From assembly GCA_023078685.1 (NCBI GenBank), contig JALGAS010000004.1, positions 5,952,001 through 6,016,000 of the forward strand: DNA of 64,000 bases, written 5' to 3'. This DNA comes from Neopestalotiopsis rosae. Lineage: Eukaryota; Ascomycota; Sordariomycetes; Amphisphaeriales; Sporocadaceae. Under the pieces are notes generated by a model. That model did no database searches. It saw nothing but the letters and a program-made list of their open reading frames with translations, and was not told the DNA's origin. Positions 32,719 to 44,942 of this stretch are shown here, piece by piece (within the stretch, counting starts at the first letter, position 1; each line of letters opens with the position of its first letter). The translations under genes and the position numbers were made by a program.

Positions 32719-35700
32719 ATGGCTGATCCATTGTCTATTGCTTCTGGCATCGCCGGTCTACTGAGTCTGGCCGGTGCTGCGTTTCACGGCGTGCATCAGT
32801 ACGTTCGAACGGTTAAAGACGCGAAAGACTTCGTCAAAGCTCTGACCAAGGAGCTTCAATCGCTGAGTTCCGTCTTGCAGGGTGTAAAAGTTTTGGCCGA
32901 AGCGTTTGAGCAAGATGACACTGCGCCTTCCGTGGGACTGGGTCTCGAGCATATCTCCTCTTGTCGAACTGTTTTAGACGAGATCCTCAAAGAAACCAAG
33001 AAAATCAGAGAAGCCATAAACAGCCAAGAGTCATTAACTAGCAAGGTCGAGTATGTCAAATGGCCGTTCCGCAAATCCAAAACAGAAGACCTTATCAATC
33101 AGCTCTCTCGGCATAAAGCAACCTTGACCCTCGCCCTTGATGCCGCATCTCTTTCTGCCCTGGCAGACTGCTTGGGTAAAGTGAACGAGTCCGGGGAAAA
33201 ACTAGCCAAGATACACGAGGGTGTTGAAAATCTCCAAGTCCTGAAGCAAATCCATCTGGATGCACAACGAGAGCGAGTTCTCACTTTCTTTATGCCCATT
33301 GATCCAAGCCCGAATCTTCAGACAAGTTGGAAATTGAGACACCCTGGCACAGGAATCTGGTTGACAGAGTCCCTCCGCTTTCGCACGTGGATATCTGAAG
33401 CAGGCTCCAAGATCTGGCTGAGCGGTATACCGGGCGCAGGCAAGACTGTTCTAGCCGGTGCTGCCATCCGAGAAGCTTTGCAACACGCCGCGACGGGTTC
33501 AAGGGTTGGCATCGCCTTCTTCTTCTGCGACTACAAGAATCCGGATACCTGGGATACAACAAACATCCTGGGAGCAATCGCGACACAACTAGCGTGGCAA
33601 AATGAGTCTGCTTTTGCAAAATTGAAGGACTATTACGACAAGATAAAACCTCGGTTGCGAAAAGGATCCTCGATTCAACCTCCGCGAATTTGTAGACAAG
33701 GATGGGCATTATTGTCTGCACATTGCTGCACGATATGGTGCTTTTGAGATTTTGAATCACATGATCGACACCGGCTGTGATGGTCAAAGATCAAACTCTG
33801 AGGGCCAAAACTTTCTTCATGTTTGGGTGGAAAACTTTGGCAATTATAAGTTCGATGTCAAAGATGCCGAAAACCTTCGCGCAAAGCTTGGTAATGCCTT
33901 CCAGGATATGCTGTGCTTAGTCGACAATCAAGGTCAGACTCCCCTTGGTGTGGCATTAAAAGACGAAGACAACGAGGCACCACTATGGCTGTTAAAACAC
34001 TATCCCAAGCAGTCAGGCTGTTGTCATGGCATAGAATGCATTTGGGAGCAAGCAGTGCGAGTACAAAGCATCGACATGCTGCAAATTCTAAAGGATAGCA
34101 GTTTTCCCGTCCGTCATGATGACTCCGACGGTCGACCACTGCATTCACTTCACCCTTACGCGAGTTTGGAGAAGTTGCAACTTCTACAAGCCTTGTATCC
34201 CAACAGTCTGAAGATTCGTCAGGGCGGAAAACTTGTGCTTGAGAGCTGCCTGTCGAGATGGGCAGAACAGGTGGACCTAGATCCCCACAAGATGGATATT
34301 GGCATGATTCGAGCACTAATACGCGAAAGTGAGGCATTGTCATCTACATCACCTGCAGCAATCGACTTCTGCTGTCGCCTCGTCTCCGATTTCTCTTCAT
34401 CAGAGCTTGAGCCGATATTAACATTCCTCCAGCCCTTTCTGGAGCATGGCATAGATCTACATCCTAGAGCTGGCGCCAAGTCCATCCTGGAAACAGCATG
34501 CCAGTCTTTCACGACTGAGGACATCCAGAATAGGCAGTCCGCCATCGGTATACTGACGATTATGCTCGACCGAGTCGATGGCAAGAAGCTCAACAGGTTT
34601 GATAAATCTGGGAACAGCATCTTGCATACGATCTGCATGGCACCAGATATTGATGCAGACTGGCTGATACCCGAGATCGTCAAAAGAGGAGCCAACCTCA
34701 ATATATTAGGCGGAAAACATCGATCGCGGACACCTTTGGTTGCCAGCCTCGATACACGGTCATTACGATCAGCCCAGATTCTACTCGATTTAGGTGCCGA
34801 TCCAGCCATAACTGTGTATGGGGGCTGGGATGCCGCCCAGACAGCAAGCATCAGAGGGAATAGTGGCTTCTTACAGGAATTATTGACTCAGACAACCAGG
34901 AATTCGACCCCTTTCGACTGGAAACGGCTATCTAACTTCACTATTCCGTGGGAAGATTCAAAAAAGTTCTTTAAAGGAGTCAATTCGTTGCATATGGCGT
35001 GCATCGTAGGCGATAAGGACTGTTTCAACTTTTTCGTGGATAATGGTCTTCTCAGAGATATCCATTCCACATCTGAAGAAGGCTTCGGGTGTCTGCATTT
35101 TGCAGCGTATCATCATAGTGTTCAAATGCTTGACTATCTTCTTGAGCTTGGGCTGGATATCAACCAGACAGCTGCCGATGGTAGTACGCCTTTGCACATG
35201 GCTGTTCGGCAACAGCATAAACTGTGCGTCGAATCTCTACTGAAAAGAGGATCCTTGGTGAAGAAGGACGTGATTGGAATGACCCCGATGATGTATGCAA
35301 GAAATCGTGGCTATGATGAAATCATCAAGCTTCTGGCTGAAGTCGAGATGTCAAACACAGAGGTTCAGGCCCCGTGCGCCTTCACTCAAGATGCCCGCAA
35401 CAAATACTGGGCGAAAGCCCTAGAAAGCGCAATTTTCAAAGACGATGTGCAGACATGCAGTCGAATCTTGAAAGAGGGGTGTTCGGTGAACGTCTCGCTC
35501 CCTGGCTGTGGATGCTCGCCACTATTACTATCCGTCATGGAAAGCTCGCCTGATCACTGCGAGTTAGTCCAGCTCTTTTTGGACAACTCAGCATCTGTCT
35601 GCAAACGAGCATGTGCGGAAGCTGATTCGGAATCCTCTCTGTTCAAAGCGCTTCGTCTTCCTCGTTTGAACCCTTTCCTGTCAAGGATGTTGGAACTTTG

Positions 35701-37207
35701 CTTGAGCGAGGGTTCGAGGTGCATTATTGACGGAATGCTGGTAGAGAGCATCGAATGTGGAAATATCGACGCTGTTCGTATCATACTCAAAAATGCTCGC
35801 GATAATGGGGGAGACTATGCGTGAGTCACATCACATGGGTATCACATGGTATAAACTGACAACAATATCTAGTCGAGTCTGCGGTTGTCATCCCAGTCAA
35901 GTGACATCTCGCTTGCTCAATAATTATGGGGGCAGGATGCCTCTACACTGTGCAGTGATAAACGGCGACCTCAAAATCGTGAAGCATTTGGTAGAGGCTG
36001 GTGCCGATATTGATGGACAAGATGAAAAGAATATGACCCCTTTACAATACTGTCAGGGTGAAGGGGGTATCGCAGGTAAGCGTTGAGGTTTTTGAGAACA
36101 TAAATACCTGATCTCTTCATGTGATATCAGATTTAATAACCCTCAAACTTCCCAAAATCATTTGTTGGGGTCGAGCAGCCGTTTGGCATTTTTTTCAAAT
36201 ATCAGCCACTAACTCACATGAAAGTGGCAGAGTATCTACTGAGCGTGGGCGCAATACCCGCTATACCTCCTGCAATTACCTGGCTACATCATCTCGACAC
36301 TTCAGCGGAGCGTCAGATGAAACTGGCTAGTCAAATTCTTCGGCTAGCACCAATCAAGTCCATCTACAATTCTTTACCCGCAACGCCCAAGCTGTATCCA
36401 AATGTACTATTTGTTATGGTGGAAATTGGTCAAGATCTCAATGCCAAGGATGAAAGCAGTTGTAGTATTATGCTTGTCGCGATGGGTACCCCCGAGACGG
36501 CCACCTTCATCTTGAATAGTGCGATCTATTTGACATCGACAGGCCCTTATTCTTGGTCCATGTTGAAGGGTCCAATTGAGGACACGCCTTGGATGAATCG
36601 ATACTGGGATCACTATCGGCGAAGATTTGGACTGGATGAAATTTCTCGCATCTCAAACCTACATCCTAGACGAGGTTGTAGTCCTCTCTGCCTTTCTACC
36701 TGCACCGATGCCATTGGAGTCATGAGAAACTGTCTCGAGATGGGAGCCCAAATCGATTTCGAGGGCAGCCCTTACGGTTCAGCCTTGATGGCGGCCGCGG
36801 GGATGAATCGAATAGAGTCTGTAAAGTTCCTCGTACGACAGAAAGCATCCATCTTCTATGAGGGGAGACAAGGTTTTACAAGTGCATTGGTTGTTGGGGC
36901 CTCGTCGCACAGGGTGGTTCAGTGGCTATTGGTTGGTCGTTTTCAGGAACAAGGAAAGCTCGAGGCCGCACCCGAACTGGGCGAATCAACGACCGGAACA
37001 TTGACCATGGGACCACATCGATCATGGTCTCCAACAAGCATCCACTTGAGGCTTTGCGGCAAGTTCGAACGACAACCGCATGAATCTTCGCTTGCTTATC
37101 TCACGCGATTGGCTAGCATCAAAAGGGAGATGAGAGGCAAAGTCGTGCCACTGCCGAAGGCTGAGTTTCTGGCAACTTCGGTAGTCACTGCTATCTACAA
37201 TATTTAG
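32719..37207 (+). pseudogene. Helo-like/NACHT/ankyrin STAND gene with internal deletion and frameshift
   Basis: The N-terminus MADPLSIASGIAGLLSLAG fits the fungal STAND N-terminal domain (Helo_like_N). About residue 236 begins a P-loop, LSGIPGAGKTVLAG. The NACHT domain stops about 80 residues later, before any Walker B. Near 33655-33665 the reading frame moves by +1 into ankyrin sequence (DKDGHYCLHIAARYG) that continues to 35820, then over an intron (35821-35872) to 36075 and a second intron (36076 to about 36224 or 36230) to the stop at 37207. Repeats such as TPLHMAVRQQHKLCVESLL and MPLHCAVINGDLKIVKHLV are clear. I found no GT-AG intron that joins the two frames. An intact ancestor would be an NLR-like sensor; this copy lost its ATPase core. 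It could also be annotated as two genes (32719-33748 and 33761-37207). Confidence 0.75.
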
Positions 37208-38658
37208 ATAGAATTTACACTTTGTCCTTCCGCGGTTGCTTGAGTAACTGACCTCACTCTACGTCTAGAATGCGTTGGTTTTCAATCTGCAGTGGCCAGA
37301 GACTCAAAACACTAGCGTCTCTCATTTCTTGCAGCTCCCGTAGGGGGATTGGAAAGCGCACTGGGCATCTTCAATACAAACTGATATCACCGGCAGCTTT
37401 TTTACTAAAAATAACTCTATGCACAAATGTCCTATTCTTCATATTTCCTTTGTATATTAGGACGGAACATTGAAGGCCAGAAAAGAAGGAACTATTGAAT
37501 CATAGATAGATCTTTTTCAGACTCTTTTCGAATGCTAGAGTGTTTCTTTGTTCTATTGCTTTCCTCCTTCTTGCCAGCTTATCTTTGGCGTTCGTACGCA
37601 AAATTCTGCTTCTCATTAGACCAGTATTAAGCCCCCGGCCCTCAAGCCCTCAAAGGAAACCGTCAGATTATACCAGTGGACGAATTCTAGGGAGAATTCA
37701 ATTCAATGATGCCAAAGCCACATATAGATAGCGGACCTGGGCCATCATGATTTACACTACACGATACGAGGACTCAGGCAGGTACCAGAGATGGCAGCGA
37801 TGGAGAATGAACGTGTCCGACTGAATGATTTGGAATACATGACTACCTGTCCTCTAGTACGTGCCTAGAGCTCTATTCATTTTCAGCTCCAGGAGAGTGG
37901 ACAAGAAAGAAAAATGTGAAAATTTAGAAGCTTCCCGATTCGGGCTTTTCTGCTCTTGACACCGCTGTCTACGTATGCACCTAGCTGGTGAAGAAAAGTA
38001 TATCCACGAAAAGCTATCGAAACGGGTCATATACCTGTTTTAATCAAGTGGCGAAAGAATGGTATTGATCACTGTTATATATTGTATTCTTGGTATTCAG
38101 TCAGCATCACCTCCTGGGTTAACTATGTCAGTATATACCCCTTCAGCATTACTTTTCCGTTCGAGGCTTACCATAGAATCAAGGAAAGCAAACTTGGAAG
38201 CACATCAGATGATCGTGATAGCGCCCATGAAGCAGTGCAGCGTTACTCTTACTTGTAGTTGCTCGGTCTAGAATTGACTTCCCACATGCCGCCGTTCTCG
38301 GCCGTTTCCATCTGGCCACTGCCTCGACGTCTCCCTCGCTGCAAAAACTTTGATGGGCATAACAGACAGACGTAAACATTTCCGCCTGCAGATGGTTGCC
38401 CAGGGGACATTTCTGAACGAGAGAGGACATATATAACCAAGTCGTCGCCTACTGTAAGGTTTCCTGGACCGATAGATCAACATCATCAACGACAACTACT
38501 TGGAATGTACACATTCACCTCGTCTCACGACATATTCGCGAATCAAAGTCGACCTCCTGATTGAAGAATATATTCACCAATCTCATACAATTATATTTTA
38601 CTATACTCCGCCACCCCGCTCAGCCGCTCCAGCACCCTATTATATCAATTGGACCACC
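37208..38658. other. Intergenic, 1.45 kb
   Basis: No supported gene. A non-ATG extension of the exonuclease frame begins at 38500 and was not used. Confidence 0.5.
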
Positions 38659-39453
38659 ATGAACAACTCCACAGACAATCAGTGGGCTTTCGTCGATACC
38701 CCGGCAGCTATGACGATGCTGCTGGACTCGATCGCAGATTCTTTGCATTATCCCCAGATCTTGAGCAGAGACCAGCCCTTTTTGTACATAGATTTGGAAG
38801 GAGAGAATCTGGGGAGGAATGGCATCATCTGCATCCTCCAGATATTTGACGAGATAAAGGACTTCACGTGGTTGGTCGATGTTTTGGCGTTGGGGAGGAG
38901 TGCCTTCGACATCAAGGGTTCTACTGACCTCCGTCCTACCCTCCGTCTAATCCTCGGGGAACCCCAAATTGCGAAGGTCTTTTACGACCTTCGTAATGAC
39001 TCGGATGCGCTTTTCGCGCATTTTGGAATCAAATTGCAGAATGTACACGATCTCCAGTACATGGAGGTTGTGACGCGAAAGCCATGGGATCAAAAGACGT
39101 GGCTTGTTGGCATGGCACAATGCATTCAAGAACATCTCGATATCGAGATCGACGAAAGACGGAGAATCTTGAACACAAAGCGGTTGGGGCGAAAGCTTTT
39201 CTCTACTGAACAAGGCGGAAGCTTTGCCGTTTTCAAGCAACGGCCACTGCCAATGTTGATCCAGGAGTACTGCGTGGCAGATGTGAAGTACATGGCACCC
39301 CTCTGGTGTCATTACAACAACAGCATGGCCGAGCACGAGTGGAAGAGAGTTAAAGCGGGATCGAGGCAAAGGATCAAAGAGTCTCAATCGATGGAATTTG
39401 GACAAGATGGCCTTCACAAGGGACTCATCAAAGAGGGTTGGGGTCTTGAGTAG
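38659..39453 (+). CDS. 3'-5' exonuclease-domain protein (RNase D / EXD1-like, DEDDy)
   Basis: Single-exon 264-aa protein built almost only of a DnaQ-like 3'-5' exonuclease fold. The Exo I motif is YIDLEGENLG (Asp and Glu ligands). Exo II lies in VFYDLRNDSDALFAHFGI, with Asp ligands. Exo III is EYCVADVKYM, the Y-x3-D form of DEDDy enzymes. All four acidic residues are kept, so metal-dependent nuclease activity on RNA or DNA is plausible. No HRDC or helicase domain is attached. The ATG at 38659 has a good context (ACCACCATGA). It starts directly before conserved sequence, while the longer frame upstream lacks an ATG. Fungi carry expanded families of such proteins of unknown role. Confidence 0.82.
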   Translation: MNNSTDNQWAFVDTPAAMTMLLDSIADSLHYPQILSRDQPFLYIDLEGENLGRNGIICILQIFDEIKDFTWLVDVLALGRSAFDIKGSTDLRPTLRLILGEPQIAKVFYDLRNDSDALFAHFGIKLQNVHDLQYMEVVTRKPWDQKTWLVGMAQCIQEHLDIEIDERRRILNTKRLGRKLFSTEQGGSFAVFKQRPLPMLIQEYCVADVKYMAPLWCHYNNSMAEHEWKRVKAGSRQRIKESQSMEFGQDGLHKGLIKEGWGLE

Positions 39454-39545
39454 GTGGAAGATCATAGCGACCATTCACAGTGGGCAGTAGCTTCCGACAG
39501 TCCCCCTATGAACGCCAAGGACCACTACCAGTACTTCCACTACGT

Positions 39546-39670
39546 ACTGACCATACTACTCCGACTACTATGTCTATCACGCCTATCACTACTACCTCTA
39601 CTACACCTATCACTACTATCTCTACTACCTCTACTACAACCATCACTACCATACTTATCACTACTATCCC
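39546..39670. repeat. ACT/CTA-rich microsatellite-like tract
   Basis: About 125 bp of imperfect CTACTAC / TATCACTAC repeats just after the exonuclease gene. Open frames across it are low-complexity artefacts. Confidence 0.8.
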
Positions 39671-40491
39671 TTATTTCACGCACCACCATCGTCACACCGA
39701 GAGACACCGACAGCGGCTGCCCATTGTCAAGAGACGTCACCTTCGATCCTGCGGGCTCATAGTCTGCAACCAACGGACAAAACTCCGCCCGATGGACGAT
39801 GGTACTTGATACGTCAGTCAAGAGCTCATTGGTCGAAGATGATGGCCAGGATTGCTGGAGCTAAGATCCGGTTGACCCGCGACTACGGATGGAAGAGCGA
39901 AGATGTTGGTTATAACTTGGAAAATGTTTCTTGGCGGGAGGACGCTGCTTTGGGGAAGGACGGGCGGTTTTGCAGGATTGGGAGGATCGTGGTTGAAGGA
40001 GGTCAACAGTCGACAGCTGTTCCCAGGGAAGGCATTTCATATCAAAAAACGGGTTGCTATACTTCAAATTTGCGTAACGCTTTCGTATCGTGGTGCGAAT
40101 GACTTTTTCCAATTACTTTCGTCGTCATCGGTGGCTCTTGCGTTTGATGGCACTACTCTTGGGAAAAGCTATGAAATGTTTGTCCGTGCATCGAAAGATC
40201 GTAGTCTAGCCCTTGAAATATCATCATTCAATTGCACCTACCTAAATAGCGTTGTTCTTGCTGCTTATTGTCTTACTATCTTACGTGGCACTGTCGTTTC
40301 TTCCGATATGCCGCTTTGCCCTATTGATGACAGAGCCACGATTCCCAGTCATTCCAGTCTGCGCAGGTTCGCCCCCTGTATTTTCTTTCGCATCTCTAAG
40401 GCAAGTCGCCAAACTATTTTAAACAGTCGATTTGAAGTCGACATGATTGTCTTCGCAAACGACAAAAGGCAACGTTGACGTATCGACGAAA
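39671..40491. other. Unassigned region 3' of the exonuclease gene
   Basis: Open frames at 39806-40102 and 39903-40478 overlap in different phases and show no known motif. The first could hold an uncharacterised exon, but I cannot support a model. Confidence 0.35.
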
Positions 40492-40649
40492 ATGTTACAG
40501 CAAATGGCCCAGATTGACGGCTTGTCCTAACCAAAGACGCGAATGGCCGGCAGTTTCTGTATATAGGATTCGCCTCTCAATTACTGGATGTGCTGGGGAA
40601 CAGTCTGGACCTCGATGGCCCCGAAGAACCCCAGGAAGACGAAGCGTAG
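40492..40649 (+). pseudogene. Short coding-like fragment with a one-base frameshift
   Basis: ATG 40492 opens MLQQMAQIDGL and stops at once. A shift of one base continues into a coherent 43-residue stretch, LTKDANGRQFLYIGFASQLL then an acidic tail, ending at 40649. It looks like the end of a decayed gene or an exon of an unseen one. Family not recognised. Confidence 0.25.
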
Positions 40650-41770
40650 AAGATGCCCACCCATCAACGCCGACGCGACGTAACATGCAAAGTCATCTAG
40701 AGGTTGACGCGTGAAAGTTGCGAGAGCGGTTTGTGGATTGGATCCCGGGGTCTCTTTGCCTCTTCTAAGATTGCAGAGTGCACTGATCCCGGTAACGATG
40801 GCTGGTCATGGGTACAGAGGCAACTCTTATCGGTCGTATCCTATGATACGAGAGAGCCCAATGGGTCCAACGTTTTCGCCTACGTCACCGACTCGCGAAG
40901 AACAACAATCCGCGATTCGTCGACAAGCTCACGATCTTCTCTCAGTCTTCCGCGTCCCGTTTCATTGCGAGCGCGTCGATTCAATTCCGTGTCACAAAGT
41001 CATTCCAGGGAAAGATAGCCCCAACAACTGCCCCATTTCAATGCAAGCAAAACTGGGAGCGTCTTGATAACCCGCACCTAGCTGCTGAGCACATCGCCGG
41101 CTGACTATTGGTCGTTTCGCGGGCTGCCAGTGAAAGCTTAACGACTCGTTGCCGAGCGCAAGAGGAAAGGAAAGGATCAAAACGGGCGTCAAGATAGGTT
41201 GGGTAGGATTGGACATGTACAACTGGTATTTAGTGTCTCTTAGCCTGCAAACAGCGGTAGATGCTTAAGATAGCATGATACCTCGAGACAAATTAATGCT
41301 ATGTATGTAGAATACTTTCCACCAACGAGTAGCCACCCATGGTGCATGTGCCTCTTCCAGTACAAAGACAGCTGCCCTGCAACTCATTATGCTGTCCACG
41401 AATGAAATCAAATCCGCAGAATGTCGGATATCAAAGCCCCTTTTTGCCATGATCCTCACTGCAACCAGTACTCCCCCTTAGCCAATGACCATATCATGAG
41501 TGCACACTCCAAGCCCTAACGCCTTTGAATATTCATTTTTTCTTTTCCACAACAGCTTGCTGATCTTCAACAATCCGCCCAACGTGGCGTGCGCTAGTAT
41601 CCATGATACAGCCTGTCGAGGTCGTCGCAAATCAACTGACTCTGGTCGTTGACTGACCTTGCGTGACTCGATGGAGCCGCTGTCAAAGAGCCGGCCGGTC
41701 TGATGTCGACCGTGGCTTGAGTCTGACCAACGGCACGAGGTGCTTGCTGCTCCGGGGGGCCGTCATCGCC
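40650..41770. other. Intergenic, 1.1 kb
   Basis: A 90-codon frame from ATG 40798 (Ser/Pro/Arg-rich) is the only candidate and is weak. Nothing else seen. Confidence 0.4.
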
Positions 41771-42484
41771 CTACATTACAGCCTGACCCAGCATTGAGCC
41801 TTCCATGGTCATATTGTCAGAGAGAACACCCATCTCTCCGTCTCTTTGCTCCATACCAGACATTCTGGTGTCCATGCTGATGACTCTCTGTTCCACGTCG
41901 ACCAGTCTCTTCTCAATGTTCTCCATCTGCGAAGATATACGTCCAAGGCCTTGCGACATATCGTGGCTGATGCGATCAAGCTTATTGGTCAGACTGCGTA
42001 TGCTCTGGGCAAGAGGTGTATTCTCTTGTCCTGGAGGTGCGGCGGGAACACGGGCTTCGTGGTTGTGTCTAGCATCTTGGACGGCAAAACGCCACTGGTT
42101 TGCTAGTGACACCTCGCAGACAGCCTTTGCGCGCCAAGGGCAATCGACCTTGCGCGTACTCGGATTCCGCTTCTTGGCAGTGCTGTTGTACTTGACTCCT
42201 CCACGATCGCAGACGAGATCGTACCGAGTGGGTTTGCCATCACGGTAATTGCTGGCACGCAGCTTGACTACGCCGTAGCCCTGGTCTTTGGCAACTCGCT
42301 GAACGGCAGTGAGAAGGTCCTCGAAAGTCCGGTAAATGCCCTCGGGCGGTGGTGCAAGAGTGCCGGGTTCACCTGGAGTACCAGGAGGCACGATGCGTGA
42401 GGGCGTCGGCGTAGGGACGGGGACTGGCGTATGTTGGATTCCATTGTGCCCATTGACGGCGACACCGGGGGTGCCGTTCGTCAA
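41771..42484 (-). CDS. FAR1-type DNA-binding domain protein, start unresolved
   Basis: At least 237 residues. A Pro/Thr-rich N-terminus is followed by a FAR1-like WRKY-GCM1-fold zinc domain at about residues 55-150. It has one Cys in YDLVCDRGGV, one in VDCPWRAKAVC and an NHEAR His motif (ARHNHEAR). The rest is a coiled coil (about residues 160-215). Fungal FAR1-domain proteins derive from MULE-type transposases; this one lacks the catalytic and SWIM parts, so it looks domesticated. No ATG is in frame: the frame opens after a TGA near 42550 and the listed start is TTG 42484. The only nearby ATG (about 42495) encodes a three-codon uORF in another phase. An unseen 5' exon, with a possible acceptor at CCCCTCCAG upstream, or a non-AUG start, is needed. 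Confidence 0.7.
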   Translation of the reverse strand: MTNGTPGVAVNGHNGIQHTPVPVPTPTPSRIVPPGTPGEPGTLAPPPEGIYRTFEDLLTAVQRVAKDQGYGVVKLRASNYRDGKPTRYDLVCDRGGVKYNSTAKKRNPSTRKVDCPWRAKAVCEVSLANQWRFAVQDARHNHEARVPAAPPGQENTPLAQSIRSLTNKLDRISHDMSQGLGRISSQMENIEKRLVDVEQRVISMDTRMSGMEQRDGEMGVLSDNMTMEGSMLGQAVM

Positions 42485-43462
42485 TCCCGCATGGCCGCCG
42501 ACGGCCGCGGTGGGCTGGAGGGGGGTTTGGAGTGAAATGGTGACGGTATTTCACGGAGCACGAGTGGGAATGGTTTTTTTTCTTGGTTGTTGCACTAAGG
42601 TACTGGCAGAGCACAGTGAAGCCGCCAGTCACCTCACAGCAGGCAAGCACAATGCCAATGTATCGTTAAGACACGATAGCTGGCACCGTACTGCTGTGAT
42701 GGCGGTTGATGGCCTGGCCCAAAGTGTCTGGGCGTGGACCGCGGGGCTCTTATCGGCGAGACGCGAAAATCAGGGTCCCTCAAGATGGTAGAATTGGACG
42801 GGCGGACGGGCAGGTAGGTAAGTGGTTCCTGTCGTGGGCGCCGTCAACCAAAGGGATTCTCACTGTGGACGCGCTTGGGCGACGGTGTATCTTGACTGGA
42901 TGGGGAAGAAGAACGTCGAACTATAGAAATCGCACGGCCCGACCACACAGTTTCCGTCGAGGTCTCAAACTCGGTCGCTCGATGTTCCGTCACCGACAGC
43001 CTGGCTGATAAGTTTGCGCTGGATGTGGCCGTGCAAAAGCCGTGTTTATTACAAAGTGTGTCTTGGGGTGGGTTTGTCTAGCAGCTGCAGGCTTTGGGCG
43101 CCTGGGGGCTGGTGAGGGGCGCGGCATTGAGAAGCAGCTCATAAGGTTAAGGTACATGGGTACATGAACATGCTCCAAAGAGTACCAGACTGCCCTGTAC
43201 GAATCGTACTGGCACTTGCTTTGACAGGGGTTCCAGCTCCTTCAATTATCATCTTTCAATGTCCACCCCACCATACTGCGCTCGGCGATCGCATACCTGA
43301 AGCTATCTTCTTTTGGCTGTCTATGTCAACCGGGTTTCCCCACGCAATGTCACAACTTGGTTGATCAAGCTACACAATCAGCATTGCTGATTTCCAGATT
43401 ATTGTTGTGTTTCTTGGATCGCTATATCGTACGTGCCACCTATCTTGGTGGCTGTCCACACA
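42485..43462. other. Shared upstream region of divergent genes
   Basis: 978 bp between the FAR1-type gene (-) and the small coiled-coil gene (+). The minus-strand leader has almost no ATG for 600 bp. No separate gene is supported. Confidence 0.5.
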
Positions 43463-44044
43463 ATGGCAGCGAACGCGCAAGTGCCAAAGGCTACGACAGG
43501 CAATCCCCAGGGAAAACCTGAGGAATGGACCGAGGAGCAGCTCGAAGACGCGCTTGAGAAGCTAAAGATCCTGCATGTCAAGGTAAGTTGTGAGATTATC
43601 TGGCTGGACCTTTCCATCACGAACACCCACCTGGACACAATGGTGCCGCGAATGTGAGATAACATAGCTAATCGCAAGGTCTCCTTTGCAGTGTCGCGAA
43701 CTTAGAACCACGATCCCACGAATGCTTGAGCCCTTGACGTCGAAGCACACAAACTGTACGTATCCCAACGATTCCAGTCCTTTACACAAATACTACATCC
43801 CGAAGCGCAGTTACTAAGCATGATCATTGCAGCGCAAGATGCCATCAATACTCTACAGAAGTCGGTCGCAAGCGCTTCGACGGAAATAAAAGATTTTCGC
43901 ACTCTGTACAAGAGCGAGGAGACCACAAAAATCTTCGAGCAGGCCCAAAAGAGTCGACAGGCACAGCCAAAGGACATCAATGTTTGGCGAGCACGAGATC
44001 ACCCCGATTGGTTGGATGTCAACGAGAAGACACCATCTACATAG
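43463..44044 (+). CDS. Small conserved-looking coiled-coil protein, 131 aa
   Basis: Three exons, 43463-43582, 43692-43755 and 43833-44044, all GT-AG and in phase. After an Ala/Pro-rich start comes a helical segment EEQLEDALEKLKILHVK that continues over intron 1 into CRELRTTIPRMLEPL. The C-terminal half is charged and helical, ending in a WLDVNEKTP tail. Size and layout suggest a subunit of a larger complex; a Mediator-type subunit is one thought, but I do not recognise the family for certain. It lies 0.9 kb upstream of the housekeeping gene NIP1, which fits a conserved, non-accessory location. Confidence 0.7.
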
Positions 44045-44942
44045 AACACTGGTGTCTGGTTGAATTTTGGACATATACCCCGGCGTTATGAAGGCGTTTT
44101 GGACATGATATTGCACAAAGCTTGTGCCAATATGGAAATGGAGGGGGTTCTCTTTGTTTCTTGGGCATACGGGACCAGTCATTTGCTCCTTTGACAGTAG
44201 TAACGGTGTTGGGAACAGAAATAAACAATTTGGTCTCGGCTTACCGATTCCGGAATATTGCTACTTGGTACAAGTGGCATTATTGAGTAATACTGAAAGT
44301 CGATTTACCTGACATGCTTAGTGTCATTAAAGCTATCGTGTGTCTATTCCTCATTGATGGCCCTTTCGATTCCATTATACCAATCTGGTGTGTTCTTGTA
44401 AATGTTGGCAGCAATGTGAGCACCAGCTGCATGACATAATAGCCAGCTGGCAGCGCGCGATCAATTCACCAAGTGCGAGTCTCGAATCTGCATATTATGA
44501 CCGCAAGTGAAAAGTATTAACGCGCTGCATCAGACTACAAGATATCTAGTTCCGTCCAAATTGATAAATAATTGAAGCTTCGATTTCAGTTGGGGCGGTA
44601 TCAAATTTACCGCTCAAATTCTTCTTATCTGCATCTGGCGCAAAGTTCAGCGGCATTGCATGCACATTCTCATCGTCGCGTAGTAGTTGTCCGTCGCCCA
44701 CTAGCCCCAAGAAATCACAGCGCCCACTGCCCCACCAAAATTCACCAAAATTTCGAAATCTGCCTTCGAACCCCTCCCCCCAGTTGTAGTGAGAACCGCG
44801 TTTGGGCCTGACAACCTACTACCAGCAGGCACGAGTTGATCCTTCGGTGACTCACAACCAAGAGAGCCTCGCAATCATAAATCGTCGACTCTCTATATCA
44901 TTACCAGCCTGATCCCGGATTTTTCGACCGACAACCGCAATC
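44045..44942. other. Intergenic, 0.9 kb, NIP1 promoter
   Basis: No gene seen. The last 200 bp are pyrimidine-rich, as is usual before highly expressed fungal genes. Confidence 0.55.
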
